This document shows, piece after piece, positions 23,511-34,172 of a DNA stretch of 64,000 nt. The stretch is from assembly GCF_963169125.1 (NCBI RefSeq), contig NC_084795.1, positions 187,524,214 through 187,588,213 on the forward strand, in the 5' to 3' direction. The notes under the pieces were generated by a model, which was given only the letters and a program-made list of their open reading frames with translations, made no database searches and was not told the origin of the DNA. Position numbers and translations under genes: made by a program. The stretch comes from Humulus lupulus. Lineage: Eukaryota > Streptophyta > Magnoliopsida > Rosales > Cannabaceae. How positions within the stretch are numbered: the stretch's first letter is position 1; each line of letters begins with the position of its first letter.

Positions 23511-25019
23511 TCAGTCTTGACCTTGGAGCAACAACTTGACTTGATTCAGCCTTTTACTAAGAAGGATGTTAAGAGGTCGTTATTTAGTATTCCTTCTATC
23601 AAGAGCCCGGGTCCAGATGGTGTTGGGTCAGGTTTCTACAAAGCTCTTTGGAAAGATATAGGGGAAGAAATCTCTGAGGCGATTTTGTTGTTCTTTGAGC
23701 GTGGTGAGATACTGGCTGAGTTGAATGGGACTATTTTATCTCTTATTCCTAAGGTTGATTCTCCTGCATCAGCTGTTGATTATAGACCTATAGCTTGTTG
23801 TAATACACTATATAAATGTATTTCTAAGATGCTATGTTTCAGGATGGCTAAAATTCTTCCAATGATTATCCATCAAAATCAAGGAGCCTTTATCAAGAAT
23901 AGACAGCTTGCTCATAATATTTTAATTCTTCAAGATTTACTTCATGGCTATACTAGGAAGAATATTTCTCCCAGGTGCTTGATTAAAATAGATATTAGTA
24001 AGGCCTATGATTCTATAGATTGGATCTTTTTGGAGGATATTCTGACAGCTTTCTGCTTTCCTAGAAGGTTTATTCAATGGATAATGATATGCTTGATGGG
24101 TACATCATATACTCTTATGTTGAATGGGAGATTACAAGGAAGCTTTCAAGGGAGGAAAGGTTTAAGAAAAGGAGACCCAATTTCTCCTCTGTTTTTTGTG
24201 TTGGTTATGGAGTATCTCACTAGGCTTCTTAATCAAGTTTCTCAACATAGAGAGTTCAGATTTCATCCCATGTGTAAGCATTTGCAACTTGTTAATCTTT
24301 GTTTTACAGATGATCTGATTTTATTTTGCAAGGGGAACAATAGATCGGTTCATCTGTTATTTAATGGTGTTTTGAGGTTTATCCAGAGTTCAGGGCTGAC
24401 TGTTAACCTGAATAAATCCCAAATGTACTTTGGGGGTGTGGCCGCTAATGTGAAGGAAAATATTCTGAGTTGTGTTGTGATTGGTGAGGGGTCTTTTCCC
24501 TTGAAGTATCTGGGGGTATCGTTGAAACCTACGAGATGGCAAGTAGCTGATTGTGGTGAGATTATCAAGAAGATTCAAGTAAGGCTCCATGTTTGGGCGA
24601 GTAGACACTTATCTTTTGCAGGGAGAACTCAGCTGATTTTCTCTGTTTTACTTGGCATTCGCAACTACTGGATGAATATTTTTTTGCTTCCTCTCAGTGT
24701 CATTCAAGAAATTGATAGGTTATGTCGTAATTTCTTATGGGGATCTAATGGCAACCGCAGTACACTCCATTGTTCCTCTTGGACTCAGGTTTGTCTTCCT
24801 AAATCTTTAGGTGGTTTGGGTTTTAAAGAGGGCTCTAATTGGAACAAAGTTTTATTGGCCAAATTTATTTGGGCTTTGCCTTCTAATCAAGATGTGTTGT
24901 GGGTGAAGTGGATTGATGCGATATGTCTTAAAGGTCAATCTTTTTGGTCTTATAATCTGAAACCTGATGTTAGTTGGTATTGGCGTAAATTATGCTATCT
25001 GAGAGAGGTGTTTTCTTAA
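23511..25019 (+). pseudogene. LINE ORF2 reverse transcriptase (non-LTR), truncated
   Basis: About 500 codons are open. Motifs in order: KSPGPDGVGSGFYKALW (about residue 30), LIPKV and DYRPIACCNTLYKCISK, NQGAFIKNRQ, IKIDISKAYDSIDW (first catalytic Asp), GLRKGDPISPLFFVLVMEYL, then LCFTDDLILFCKG, where the usual F/YADD box reads FTDD. It continues with LNKSQMYFGG, PLKYLGVSL and RTQLIFSVL, then GGLGFKEG. This order is diagnostic of plant L1-like RT. There is no native start: the first codon follows the truncation point. The frame ends at 25017-25019, with more homology downstream. Confidence 0.92.
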
Positions 25020-25094
25020 GTGGATCTATTGAACTCGGCTGTGCATGGTAAGCTGAACTTGAAGATTTTGTATAGTAGCTGGCTTTAGAGAGTT

Positions 25095-25643
25095 ATGATT
25101 GCATTTGCAAAGGCAGTGTGGAGTAGACTTACTGTCCCTAAGCATCGTTTCATTCATTGGCAGTCGGTTCTTGGCCATTTGCTGACTAGAGATAATTTGA
25201 TTAAGTGCCAGATTTCTGTGGACTCTAGCCTGTGTTCGGTATGTGAGAGAGTTGAGGAATCTCATCAGCATTTGTTTTTTGACTGTATCTTTTCTCATCG
25301 GGTATGGGAGTTGACTAAACTTTGGTTAGGTTCTGGTATTTGGCCTAAGCAGTTTGCTGAATGGAAGAAGTGGTTAGATGGGAAGCCTAAAAATATTATG
25401 CATCACATTGCTGTAGCCTCCTTGGCAGCTGCTGTCTATGGTATTTGGTGTAATAGAAATTCCTATTTTTTTGCTCATTGCTCCTTCACTCCTCATCATT
25501 TTGATAGTATGATTAAAATGATTTTGAAAGCTAGATTTCTTGGTAGTTTGAGTCAAAAAGTTCTAGACAAGAATAGAGCTCTTGCTGAGTTTGTTCGGAA
25601 GCTGAGCTGGTGTTGTTTTTTGCTCTGTTTTAGAACTTGTTGA
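25095..25643 (+). pseudogene. LINE ORF2 C-terminus (zf-RVT region)
   Basis: It contains VWSRLTVPKHRFIHWQSVLG, LLTRDNLIK, CSVCERVEESHQHLFFDC and VWELTKLWL. This is the cysteine/histidine-bearing zf-RVT region that follows RT in plant LINEs. Stops between 25020 and 25095 separate it from the RT frame, so ORF2 is broken. Confidence 0.88.
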
Positions 25644-25689
25644 TGTAATTTGTGTTTCAGTGCAATATATTTCCCTTTTTGATCAAAAA

Positions 25690-25700
25690 AAAAAGTTGGG
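25690..25700. repeat. LINE target-site duplication, right copy
   Basis: aaaaagttggg follows the A-run and is identical to 23499-23509. Part of its A stretch may belong to the poly(A) tail. Confidence 0.8.
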
Positions 25701-26286
25701 TTTATTAGGACAACTTACCAACTTAATTAAATATGAGGTGGTCAATTAAAGAGAGGCTCAAGGTCGCGAAGAACTGGTCCTTGTAATCTTTAGAATGGTC
25801 TGGAAGCTCTATGATGGCTCTGAAACCTTCAGGACATTGTTGCTCGTGATAAAAAAAACCTTTATTAATGATTAGGCCAAACTGTGGAATTGTAGTTTCT
25901 TAGGGTTTAGCGGTTTCGTTGGTGTTAAATGGAGAATCGTTCTTTTTTTGGAATGTTCTCCCATTATCTTAAATTAGATTTATCCAGGATAGAAGGCTAT
26001 GGTAATTCAGAGTTTAGGATCTAAAAGTACAACTCGGAGGATACTCCGTAAAAGCTCTCGAGAGGAGCTGCTCAGTGAAGTCTTTTCCTTTTTTCTTCTT
26101 GAACTTCAACAACCTGTCATCTCTAGAGAGAGTTGATTCTTCTTGTTGCTCAATCCAGTTGTTGTGTTTGTAGATAAGTTATTGGTTACGACTGAACGAG
26201 GATTCTGGCTCTGGATACTTTAGTTCGTATTGGATGGCTAAAAGAGAGTTCCCCCACCAATGCTCCTCGGATTCAGACTGGGACAT
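25701..26286 (-). pseudogene. Tat-D opposite-strand gene, exon-2-like fragment
   Basis: The minus-strand ATG at 26284-26286 is directly preceded by gttag, an intron acceptor in the same place as in Tat-A and Tat-B. The start reads MSQSESEEHWWGNSLLAIQY, then PEPESSFSRNQ, alongside the MSQN...W(G)S.LAIPY and SPES.F..NQ starts of the other copies. Further on, KGFFYHEQQCPEGFRAI and LPDHSKDYKDQFF match the G(D)GFYYL..YPKEKK and LPNHP.DFKKAFF region. There are several stops. Orientation implies a plus-strand Tat-D element. Confidence 0.6.
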
Positions 26287-27239
26287 CTAACAAAAGACAT
26301 AAAAAGTTAAGGGGTTTCTCACATGTTGATAGCCCAGAGTTAAGTGTAGTTTGTGAAAGTATGAGATTTAGTTCACGTTACTAATTCAGGTTTAGAGATA
26401 AATCTTGGGATCAACCTAAGATTTTGTAAGTCTAACACCCCGCAAAAACCCTAGCTTATAATTCTGGTTGGGACTTTACTCAAATCACTTGTATTATCTA
26501 CTTAAAACCCTCAATTTTTATTGATAATCAAAAAAACTATGCCTAAGATGAAATAAAAGTTAAAAACCTAGAAAGCAACCTATATTACTCGTACCATGAA
26601 CAACTTATATTCAAGAATTATAGTAAAAAATAAATCAAAAGTTACAAAGGAAAACGTTTATGGATGAACAACAAGAAAATGAAATACAATAAATAAGTTT
26701 TGAAAAAATTACGCAAAGAAGATTCTTTGATAAAGATTCTTGCTCAATGGAGTTATGTGGCAGGAATGAAATGGTCCATTAATAGGAATAGCATTGAAAA
26801 TGGTGAAAAAAGAAAGTTGAGGTTCTGGGTTTCTTTTGATTTTTTGAGAGCTTGGGTTTAGAATTTTTCCTTGAAGATGAAAGGAAAGCGATAAGAAGAA
26901 GAAAAACGTTTTAGAACCCTAATTATAGAGTTAATCAGGTGGTAAAATATGAGTCATTGAATGTTATTTGATTTTTAATCCTAAGGCTCAGGTAATTCAA
27001 GAATGGCGGAAAAGAGTTATCAAGACGATTTGCTTTTCAATAGTCCTCGAAAGTTGAACCATTCCACAAAAGACTGACACGTATGGTCTATATGCAAGTG
27101 TGGTAGGTGGGCACGTTTTCTATTTTGAGAATAGGAAAAGCCTCTCCTATACATGCACAAGTAGAGACTTGGGGACATATGTAGTGTCCAATTCCTGAGC
27201 AAGTACTAGGAGCAGTGGTGAGTATTTACCTTGATGGTG
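26287..27239. other. Upstream region of the Tat-D opposite-strand gene
   Basis: This should hold the 5'UTR intron and promoter of the minus-strand gene, by analogy with Tat-A. A weak minus-strand TATA-like site lies near 26930 (attatagag on the plus strand). No coding motif is seen. Confidence 0.35.
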
Positions 27240-27800
27240 CATGTTAGATCATTTGAAGTTGGAAATTGTTTAAGTTAAATGCTATAATTAAAGTTGGATA
27301 GTCGACAACTCAAAGGACCTAAACAAATATAATAGGCGAACATAAAAGCATCATAGATAGCTCGTGGTGTACAATCTGCTTGGATTGTAATAAGCATGTT
27401 TACAAGATACTTGGATGTGGTAATGACCTTGTCTTTCTTTGAAAATTTAAGTCAATTATGCAACTATAGGAACACTTTAGATATTTAAATTTAAATATAC
27501 TTTGTAACTATCTTTTTGAATTTACAAAATATAACTTTCCTTGATTTTAGGGTGGGAAAAGACATTTAGTAGAATTTCCATAAAAATAGGGATTCAATTG
27601 ACACAAACTATAAAAATCACTCAAGAACTCATAGTGAAATAACTCTTAGCGATTATAACACTTGATTCTTTGTTTAATAACAAAGACTCGTGGACTAGAT
27701 ATAGTTAACTACTGAATTACGTAAAACAAATACTATTTATTCTTATTTATCTTTGTTTAATTAACTTAATCTCTCCTATATTTTTTCATTGACGAAATTT
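27240..27800 (+). mobile_element. Decayed Tat-D 3' LTR (edges approximate)
   Basis: It contains a TATA-like aactataaaaatc (27608-27620), the conserved Tat U5 block (actcgtggactag...gaattacgtaaaa, 27687-27726) and a remnant of the terminal fold (ttgacgaaa, near 27790). It lies on the side expected for a plus-strand element whose opposite-strand gene is at 23074-26286. Confidence 0.45.
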
Positions 27801-28152
27801 TATATATAAAAAAATAAGATCAAATCTTAAAAATCATTCATTTTAAAGATATAATATATATTAAACAAATAACAAATCAACAAATAAATATCATTAATTA
27901 ATACTCATAAAATATTTTAGTTAATTATTGAATGAATCGCAACCATTATTCTGATCCAAAATGTAATATCAATGTAAACATCAATGGTTAAATATTATAT
28001 AAATACATGTACCTCTTTCATCAATGTCTATTTTCGATCTGATTTTTTAAATTAATTAATTACAAAATGAGAGAAAATATTTTAGGCTTATAAGATAACT
28101 TTACATATTTCCTATTTTATATAGACACTAGAAAATATAATTGCGGACTGAG
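27801..28152. other. AT-rich spacer, nothing recognised
   Basis: Low-complexity AT-rich sequence with no ORF or repeat that I can name. Confidence 0.6.
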
Positions 28153-28800
28153 CAAATATTTGAGCATTGTATTTTGGTCGATTACTAGTTTTGACCTTTT
28201 ATTTTTAAAAATTAACCATTGGACCATATATATTCAAAAGGTTCAAAATTATTTATAAAAATTAAACTATACACATTTATATAATTTATGTTTTCTATAA
28301 GGGTTCACACCATTTTGAACCTTGTATTTTAGCCGATTACTCGTTGGAACCTTTATCTCTAAAAATTAACTTGTGGACCTTAAGTTCTGTCAAAATGTTA
28401 AAAATAGAAATAGATAGATCGATTATTTGAGTACTATATTTTGGCCGATTACTCGCTTTGACCCTTCTTTTTTTAAATTAACCTTTGGACCATGTATTTA
28501 TTCAAAAGGTTAAAAATTCTTTATAAAAAGTAAATTATATAAATATATATAATTATCTATATAATTTATGTTTTCTATAAGGGTTCACACTATTTTGAAT
28601 CTTGTATTTTAGCCGATTACCCGTTTGGACTCTTTATTTTTTTAAGATTAACTTGTAGACTTTGTGTTTTGTCAAAATGTTAAAAATAAGAATATATAGT
28701 TAGATTATTTGAACCACGTGCATTTGGTTGACTACCCATTTGGATCATTTATTGTTAAAAACTAACATTTAAATCCCTTGTTTTCTCAAAATGTTAAAAA
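28153..28800 (+). repeat. Short degenerate repeat units at the array edge
   Basis: The phrase 'tattttagccgattac' (variants tattttggtcgattac, tattttggccgattac, and catttggttgactac) recurs at about 28170, 28323, 28436, 28604 and 28717. Each copy is followed by ...ttgacc..., aaaattaac and a 'gttaaaaat' word. Pairs of units make a 280-bp period: ttttctataagggttcacac stands at 28291 and 28571. Confidence 0.75.
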
Positions 28801-30140
28801 TACAAATTGATAGATTATTTATTATTATTATATATAGATATTTTTAATTGACTTCTCTTATAATTATTATTAAAATAAAAATAAGAAAAAAGATAAAATG
28901 GATAGAGTTTTTTCCTTAATTAATTAATAGTCATAAATTATTAAAGTAAAATAAAAAATGTGAAAAAGTAATGTTTATTTATATTTATAATTTAATTAAC
29001 AAACAATATTAACATTAATTGTCATAATAATATTATTTTTAAATCATAATATATTCCTTTGTTTAAAAAAAAAAAGATTTTTGTGCTTTTACATCAACAT
29101 CTATATCTTTTGTTGTTGATGGAATGTCCACTAAATTACAATCTAGATTTATTTACTATAGTGAATACAAATAACAAATCCAAACAATACCATTAGTAAT
29201 ATCGTTTGTCACAAGCTTAAGAAAATATCAAATGAGAGAAAAATACAATTATTAATATTGATGATTGATGATTGATGATAATAAGTATAATATTTTGTAC
29301 AACTATTCACTTTTGAATAAAAAGCGTAATTATAATATAATAAGATAATAGATATATAGAGAACCAAAATTCAAACACTACTAATACCAATACTTGGTTA
29401 GCTAATTAAATTTAAAGATACGAATATACTTTTTTCATTACATATAGTAATCAATATCACAACACCATGATTCACGTTCAATTTCTTCTACTTCCAAAAA
29501 ATGTTAGAAAAATACCATAATCTATAAATCAACCATAAATAAATATACATATATTGCACAATCACTGAGTTCTCTCTATATTTGTAAGGTGCATAAAACT
29601 TAATTGAAAATACTTTTTGAGATATATTGCAAGAAAAGAAAAAAAATAGTAAAATTAGAGTAGAGTAAAATATGAGATTAATTGAGAATGTTTATAATAT
29701 ATATAAAATCACAAAGAGCTTTTTTTATATAATTTTAATGATTTAAATAATATCTTTTGAATATCTTATTTAAATTTAAACTAATGTGTAACTAAATTAA
29801 TTATTTTAAAAAGTAAACATGTTAATGTGGATTGTGTAATGTTTATTTCATTTTTTTTAATTACGTTGTTTTTAAATAAATAAATAAGACGTTAGGTGCA
29901 CTGAGATAAAGACTCGTGTGATAATATTATCTATAACATGAGATATTTATATATAATATTATTAATTTAAATAATTAACTTGTAAATATTTTATTTAAAT
30001 TTAAACTAATATGCTACTAGAATGAATAAAATGAGAAAAAAATTAAATTAAAGAAGAAAATAGAAAGAGTGTTTTGAAGAGATTTTAGAGTATCACATCA
30101 TCTCCTTGAAGCTCTCATTTATATATATATATAATTTATA
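28571..30140 (+). repeat. Monomer 1 of an approximately 1,570-bp tandem array
   Basis: The unit starts with ttttctataagggttcacac at 28571, and the same word starts the next unit at 30141. Landmarks are cacgtgcatttggttgacta, gttgttgatggaatgtccac, agttctctctatatttgtaa and the closing ttaaattaaagaag. No ORF of length is present. The biological nature is unknown: it could be a satellite-like repeat or tandem copies of a non-autonomous element. Confidence 0.85.
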
Positions 30141-30184
30141 TTTTCTATAAGGGTTCACACCATTTTGAACCTTGTATTTTAGCA
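30141..30184 (+). repeat. Start of monomer 2, interrupted by Tat-A
   Basis: ttttctataagggttcacac...cttgtattttagca repeats the start of monomer 1 and stops exactly at the Tat-A insertion. The last five bases, tagca, are the left TSD. The monomer resumes at 45569. Confidence 0.85.
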
Positions 30185-31000
30185 TGTTACACCCAGATTT
30201 CGAGACAAGAGGTTATGTCGCCGAAGACTGGGCTCGTCAAGCGAGAGCTAGAAATGTATGAAAACATTGTATGGTCCAGCTGTAAAATATCTGAAGTAAA
30301 AATGACCTCGAAGATGTGTAACCTCGGGATACTTTCTGAGTTCGAAATAGCACGACGTTAGGATACATCAGTTATCGATTGTCTTCGGATTAAACAGTTC
30401 GAGCTTGGGAAGTGCAAGCTTGAGTGTGATAGCTTCGATAGTGTCTATTCACTCCGAGCATATCCTAGAGTAGGATGGCAAGCTCGTAGCAGTACCATAA
30501 GTCTTAATAGCCACAAGGCCGATTGCTGATCTCGAAGACCCGATGGGTCACCTAGGATATCCCGTTACGTATGAACATATTTATTGTTGTAAAATCTCAA
30601 TATTTAAGGGATATAATTTAGTCTGTTATCCGTTCCTGATTCTTATGAGACGTTTCCGTGTATATAGGAGATATTACATTTAACGTCATTATTTAAATTG
30701 ATATACAGAATATCTTCCCGAAATATGTGGGAATGAACTTCGTAACCTCCCCTATAAATAGAGGAGGAATGACCACTTGTAAAGGATCGATTTCTTTTGG
30801 CTAGAGAAAAAGCTCTGGGTAATTCATCTCTGAAGAATTTCCATAAATCTCCAAGTCTTAATAACATAGACTCGTGGACTAGGTAGACTTAACTGCTGAA
30901 CCACCTAAAAATCCTCTTGTCTTTCTTCATTATTCATTCGCTTCATAGTTTACGTTGTTTAATTGCTCTACGATTAAGTTGACGAAACACGGCGTCAACA
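30185..31000 (+). repeat. Tat-A 5' LTR
   Basis: Runs from tgttacaccc to ggcgtcaaca. It contains the TATA box (30753-30760), the U5 block ctcgtggactaggtagac...accacctaaaa (30871-30910) and the terminal inverted fold gttgacgaaacacggcgtcaac (30978-30999). The 3' partner is at 44752-45568. Confidence 0.93.
30753..30760 (+). promoter_or_regulatory. TATA box of the Tat-A 5' LTR
   Basis: tataaata within cctcccctataaatagagg, about 250 bp before the LTR end. The same site is at 45320-45327 in the 3' LTR, and on the minus strand at 47251-47259 in the Tat-B LTR. Confidence 0.75.
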
Positions 31001-31022
31001 GTTTGGTGCTTTCATTGAGAGC
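31001..31022 (+). other. Tat-A primer-binding-site-like sequence
   Basis: TTTGGTGCTTTCATTGAGAG begins 2 bases after the LTR end. The same word follows the LTR at 5897. The TGG start is as expected for pairing with a tRNA CCA end; I have not assigned the tRNA. Confidence 0.65.
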
Positions 31023-31077
31023 ATTAAGCAGTACGTACGTGAGTCTATTCAGTCAAAGAAGCCTCCCTGAATCAACT

Positions 31078-33490
31078 ATGGCTGCGAATGATCCCAAGTT
31101 CCTGAGGAGGAAATCTTAGAGGAAGTTGATTACCCTCGGCGCCCTGGGAAGCAGCCTATGATGAATTCGGACCCTGATGAGAGAAGTGGTTCCTCTGACT
31201 CTAGAGGACCACCGGCACCACCGGCTCCCAGGGACGACGAGGACATGTACTACAACCCTTAATGATATGTCCCTATTGTGGAGCTTGAAAACCGTCAGCT
31301 GCGAAAGCAGTTGGCAGAGGCCAGGAAACGTAATGAGGAGCTGGCCAAATTGGCTGCCGAGGCGCAGGCAGCTCAACCCCCGCCTCCGCCTGAGGCCCAA
31401 GCTCAACCTCCACGAGATGTTCATGTTCCATCATGTAGGCCTCGTGGGCAACCTCGCAGCTACCACACGAAGAATGGAGCAACCTCCGCTGCCTACAGAA
31501 CAACCTACTCCCTCAAGGCCCCAAAGAAGTACCCGGGCTGGAGCTCCTGCCAACTCAACTGCTAAGGTACCGGCCGAGATTGGGAATAATCGAGCCCCCA
31601 CAGAGGCTCGGACCTAAAATCCTGGTAACGCACAGAATGCTCATGAACCAACACAGGCAAACTCAGGTCCTTCTAGGCCCCGTAATGGATGGCAGCCACC
31701 ATCACCCATAAGGCACCCACCGTCGCCGATAAGGTATCCCTCACCAACTCGGATAAACACGCAACTGACTTAGGGTGATAGGGAAAGGCGAGCTGGGAAA
31801 AAACATGAGATAGGGGAGACTGCTAGAGAGCATAGAGGTACCCAACCGACAAGAAGCCAAATGTCTCGGTCTAACACTATTGAGACGAGACAGCCAGAAA
31901 GGAACCCATCTCGAAACAACCGCGCGACGAGCCATATCAGTGAAGGCTCAGGAGACACTAGATCGTTTAGTATGTATGACCAGGGACGCAAAAATACTGG
32001 GAATCGAAGGGATCACCCAGATTTGCGGGAGCACTTGAACCAAAATCAGGGTAATAATAACCCTTCGAACCCAAACCTGAGGGATCACCTCAATGGATGC
32101 AAGAATCCTGTGCGGAGACGCGAAGCTAGAATTGTGATCAACAATAACCAGTTTCACGTCAGAGCCCCCATGGATCCAGTCCAAGAAAGGATCAAACAAC
32201 TGGAAAGAGCATTCAAGCTCCTACAAAATAAACGAGGTCAAGATTGGGACGAAGAGTTCGACGAGGAACTCGAGCCCTTCGCCCCCCATATTTCCAACAC
32301 CCCATTTCCTCAAGGATTCTGAATTCCTCATGTCCCACCATTTGATGGGAATTCTGATCCATACAATCACTTGAGTACATTCAATACAATTATGAGAGTG
32401 AGTAATGTGGGCTACGAGCTCAGATGCATGCTGTTTCCAGCCTCGCTCATAGGACCAGCAAAAAACTGGTTTGAAAAATATAAGAGGCATTCAATTGCTT
32501 CTTGGGATCAATTATCTAGAGATTTCAAGAAGCAATTCAGAGCCATGATTGGAATAAGGCCCGAGGCATCTGCCTTGACCAATGTCCGACAGCAGCCGAA
32601 TGAAACATTGAAAAGTTACCTTACAATGTTCAATTTGGAAGTTGCCCAAGCTCGTGACGTAGATGACAGCGGTCATCTGATGGCTGTCCGAGCTGGGGTA
32701 ATGCCTGGAAGCCCTCTCTGGGAAGATATGCAGAGGAAACCCGTGAGGTCTTTAGCAGAGTTCAATCGACGAGCTCAGAGGTTTGTTAATGTAGAAAAGG
32801 CGAGGTCATCGTTGAATATGGCCTCTCAGCCCGTAACTACAACAACAACGTAAACTCTGCTTTGACCTCGCCGGATCCAACGACCTCGAAACCCCCTGTG
32901 GATAACCCTTCTAAAAGAAAGAAGAATGAAGGAAATAATCTAGAGGCGGAAGGGGGGAAGAACAAGAAAGGGGAACGATATTTCTCCGTGTACAAAGTGT
33001 ACACCGAGCTGAATGAGTCTCAGGAGAATATCTACCTTTCTAATGAAAACCAGGTCCCTTTCAGGCCTCCGGACCCCATGAGGAACCAGAAAGCAAAGTG
33101 AGACTCCAGCAAATACTACAGATTCCATAGAGATATCGGACATACAACCAATGAATGCAGGCAACTAAAAGACGAGATTGAAGGCCTGATCTTGAGAGGA
33201 TATTTTAGGCAATATGTAAGGAACCAAAACCCAAATCAGGCTTCTACCAGCCAAAGGGCAGCATCAGCACCGCCTGCCCAAAACAATAACTCCCGAGCAA
33301 GGGAGGACAAGTGACCCCCTCCGATTGATGGAGAAGATGTTGTAACCATCTCGAGGGGACCTCATATTGCAAGATCGGGCAGGAACGCCCAAAAACGATA
33401 TGTGAATGAGCTGAAAACTGGTGACGGGTCTCCTTACGAACCTGAACCCAGGGCTCCAAAACACCAGATGGTTGAATCTTAACCTATAAC
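31078..33490 (+). pseudogene. Tat-A gag
   Basis: The ATG at 31078 lies about 75 bp after the LTR. The N-terminal part (31078-31620) is an acidic and then Q/P-rich coiled coil (ELENRQLRKQLAEARKR), spread over several frames. 31861-32853 holds the capsid core (PHVPPFDGNSDPYNHLSTFN, WFEKYKRHSIASWDQLSRDF, TLKSYLTMFNLEVAQARDV), with a TGA at 32320-32322. A frameshift lies near 32850. The zinc-knuckle-like YRFHRDIGHTTNECRQLKDE (C/H-rich in Tat-B, where the first Cys is kept) is at about 33115. Tat-A has Tyr in place of the first Cys. Further stops lie at 33099-33101 and 33312-33314. Confidence 0.85.
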
Positions 33491-34166
33491 TTTTACCGAG
33501 GATGACGCATCTCATGTGCAGTTTCCTCACAACGACCCACTGGTCATCACCCTTCAGCTCGCGAATAAGAGGGTTCACTGAGTCCTGGTTGATAATGGGA
33601 GCTCAGTGAATATCCCCTATAAGTCCACCTTAGAAAAGATGGGACTCACGCTTTGTGACCTAAAGGCCTGTGCAACTATATTATATGGCTTTTCAAGAGA
33701 AGGGATTTCCTGTATGGGATCCATCGAACTCCCTGTAACCTTGGGAGACTATCCGGTCTCGACAACCAAGATGATGGAATTTGTGGTAGTGGATCTACCA
33801 TCAGCCCACAACGTACTGCTCGGGAGACCCGCCCTAGTAGGGCTGGGGGCAGTTTCTTTTGTAAGGCACTTGGCCATCAATTTCCCAACTTCTAGTGGCA
33901 TCGGGACATTTAAAGGAGACCAGCTCGTAGGGAGGGAATGCTATAGCATTTTCATTAGAGGAAAGAAACAGACAAGTGCACAAACACTTGTCATAACTCA
34001 GAATAAGGACAGAACAGTCTTCGAGATAGACGAAGAAATTGATCCAAGAATAGAGGAAAGAGCTGACCTCAAGCCATTAGAAGAGCTCGAAGAAGTCAGG
34101 CTCGAAGAAGTAGACCCCCCGAAGATAGTGAAAGTAGGAAAAAACCTTCCAGAAGAAACGAAATAG
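33491..34166 (+). pseudogene. Tat-A aspartic protease
   Basis: Active-site motif VDNGSSVN at 33588-33611 in the same frame as the end of gag; TLEKMGLTL and the flap-side stretch SIELPVTLGDYPVSTTKMME follow, then VVDLPSAHNVLLGRPAL. The frame is open from 33582 to TAG at 34164-34166. The stop at 33579-33581 (TGA) aligns with CGA in Tat-B. An acidic tail (EIDEEIDPRIEERADLKPLE) bridges to the readthrough site. Cleaves the gag-pol polyprotein in active relatives. Confidence 0.85.
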
Positions 34167-34172
34167 CAATTA
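34158..34172 (+). promoter_or_regulatory. Putative stop-codon readthrough site, TAG-CAATTA (Tat-A)
   Basis: Codons ACG AAA TAG CAA TTA. The protease frame before and the RT frame after are the same. TAG followed by CARYYA is the tobamovirus-type (type I) leaky stop context. Tat-B has the identical TAG-CAATTA at its protease/RT junction (55650-55658, minus strand). It probably sets the gag-pro to pol ratio by suppression (inference). Confidence 0.65.

Larger units (their letters stand above)
23510..25689 (+). mobile_element. 5'-truncated L1-type LINE
   Basis: About 2.2 kb, starting abruptly inside ORF2 and ending in an A-run after gatc (25681 onward). An 11-bp direct repeat (aaaaagttggg) flanks it. 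5' truncation, a poly(A) tail and a TSD are the standard result of target-primed reverse transcription. Endonuclease and most upstream sequence are absent. The insertion splits the Tat-D opposite-strand gene and is therefore younger than that relic. Confidence 0.9.
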
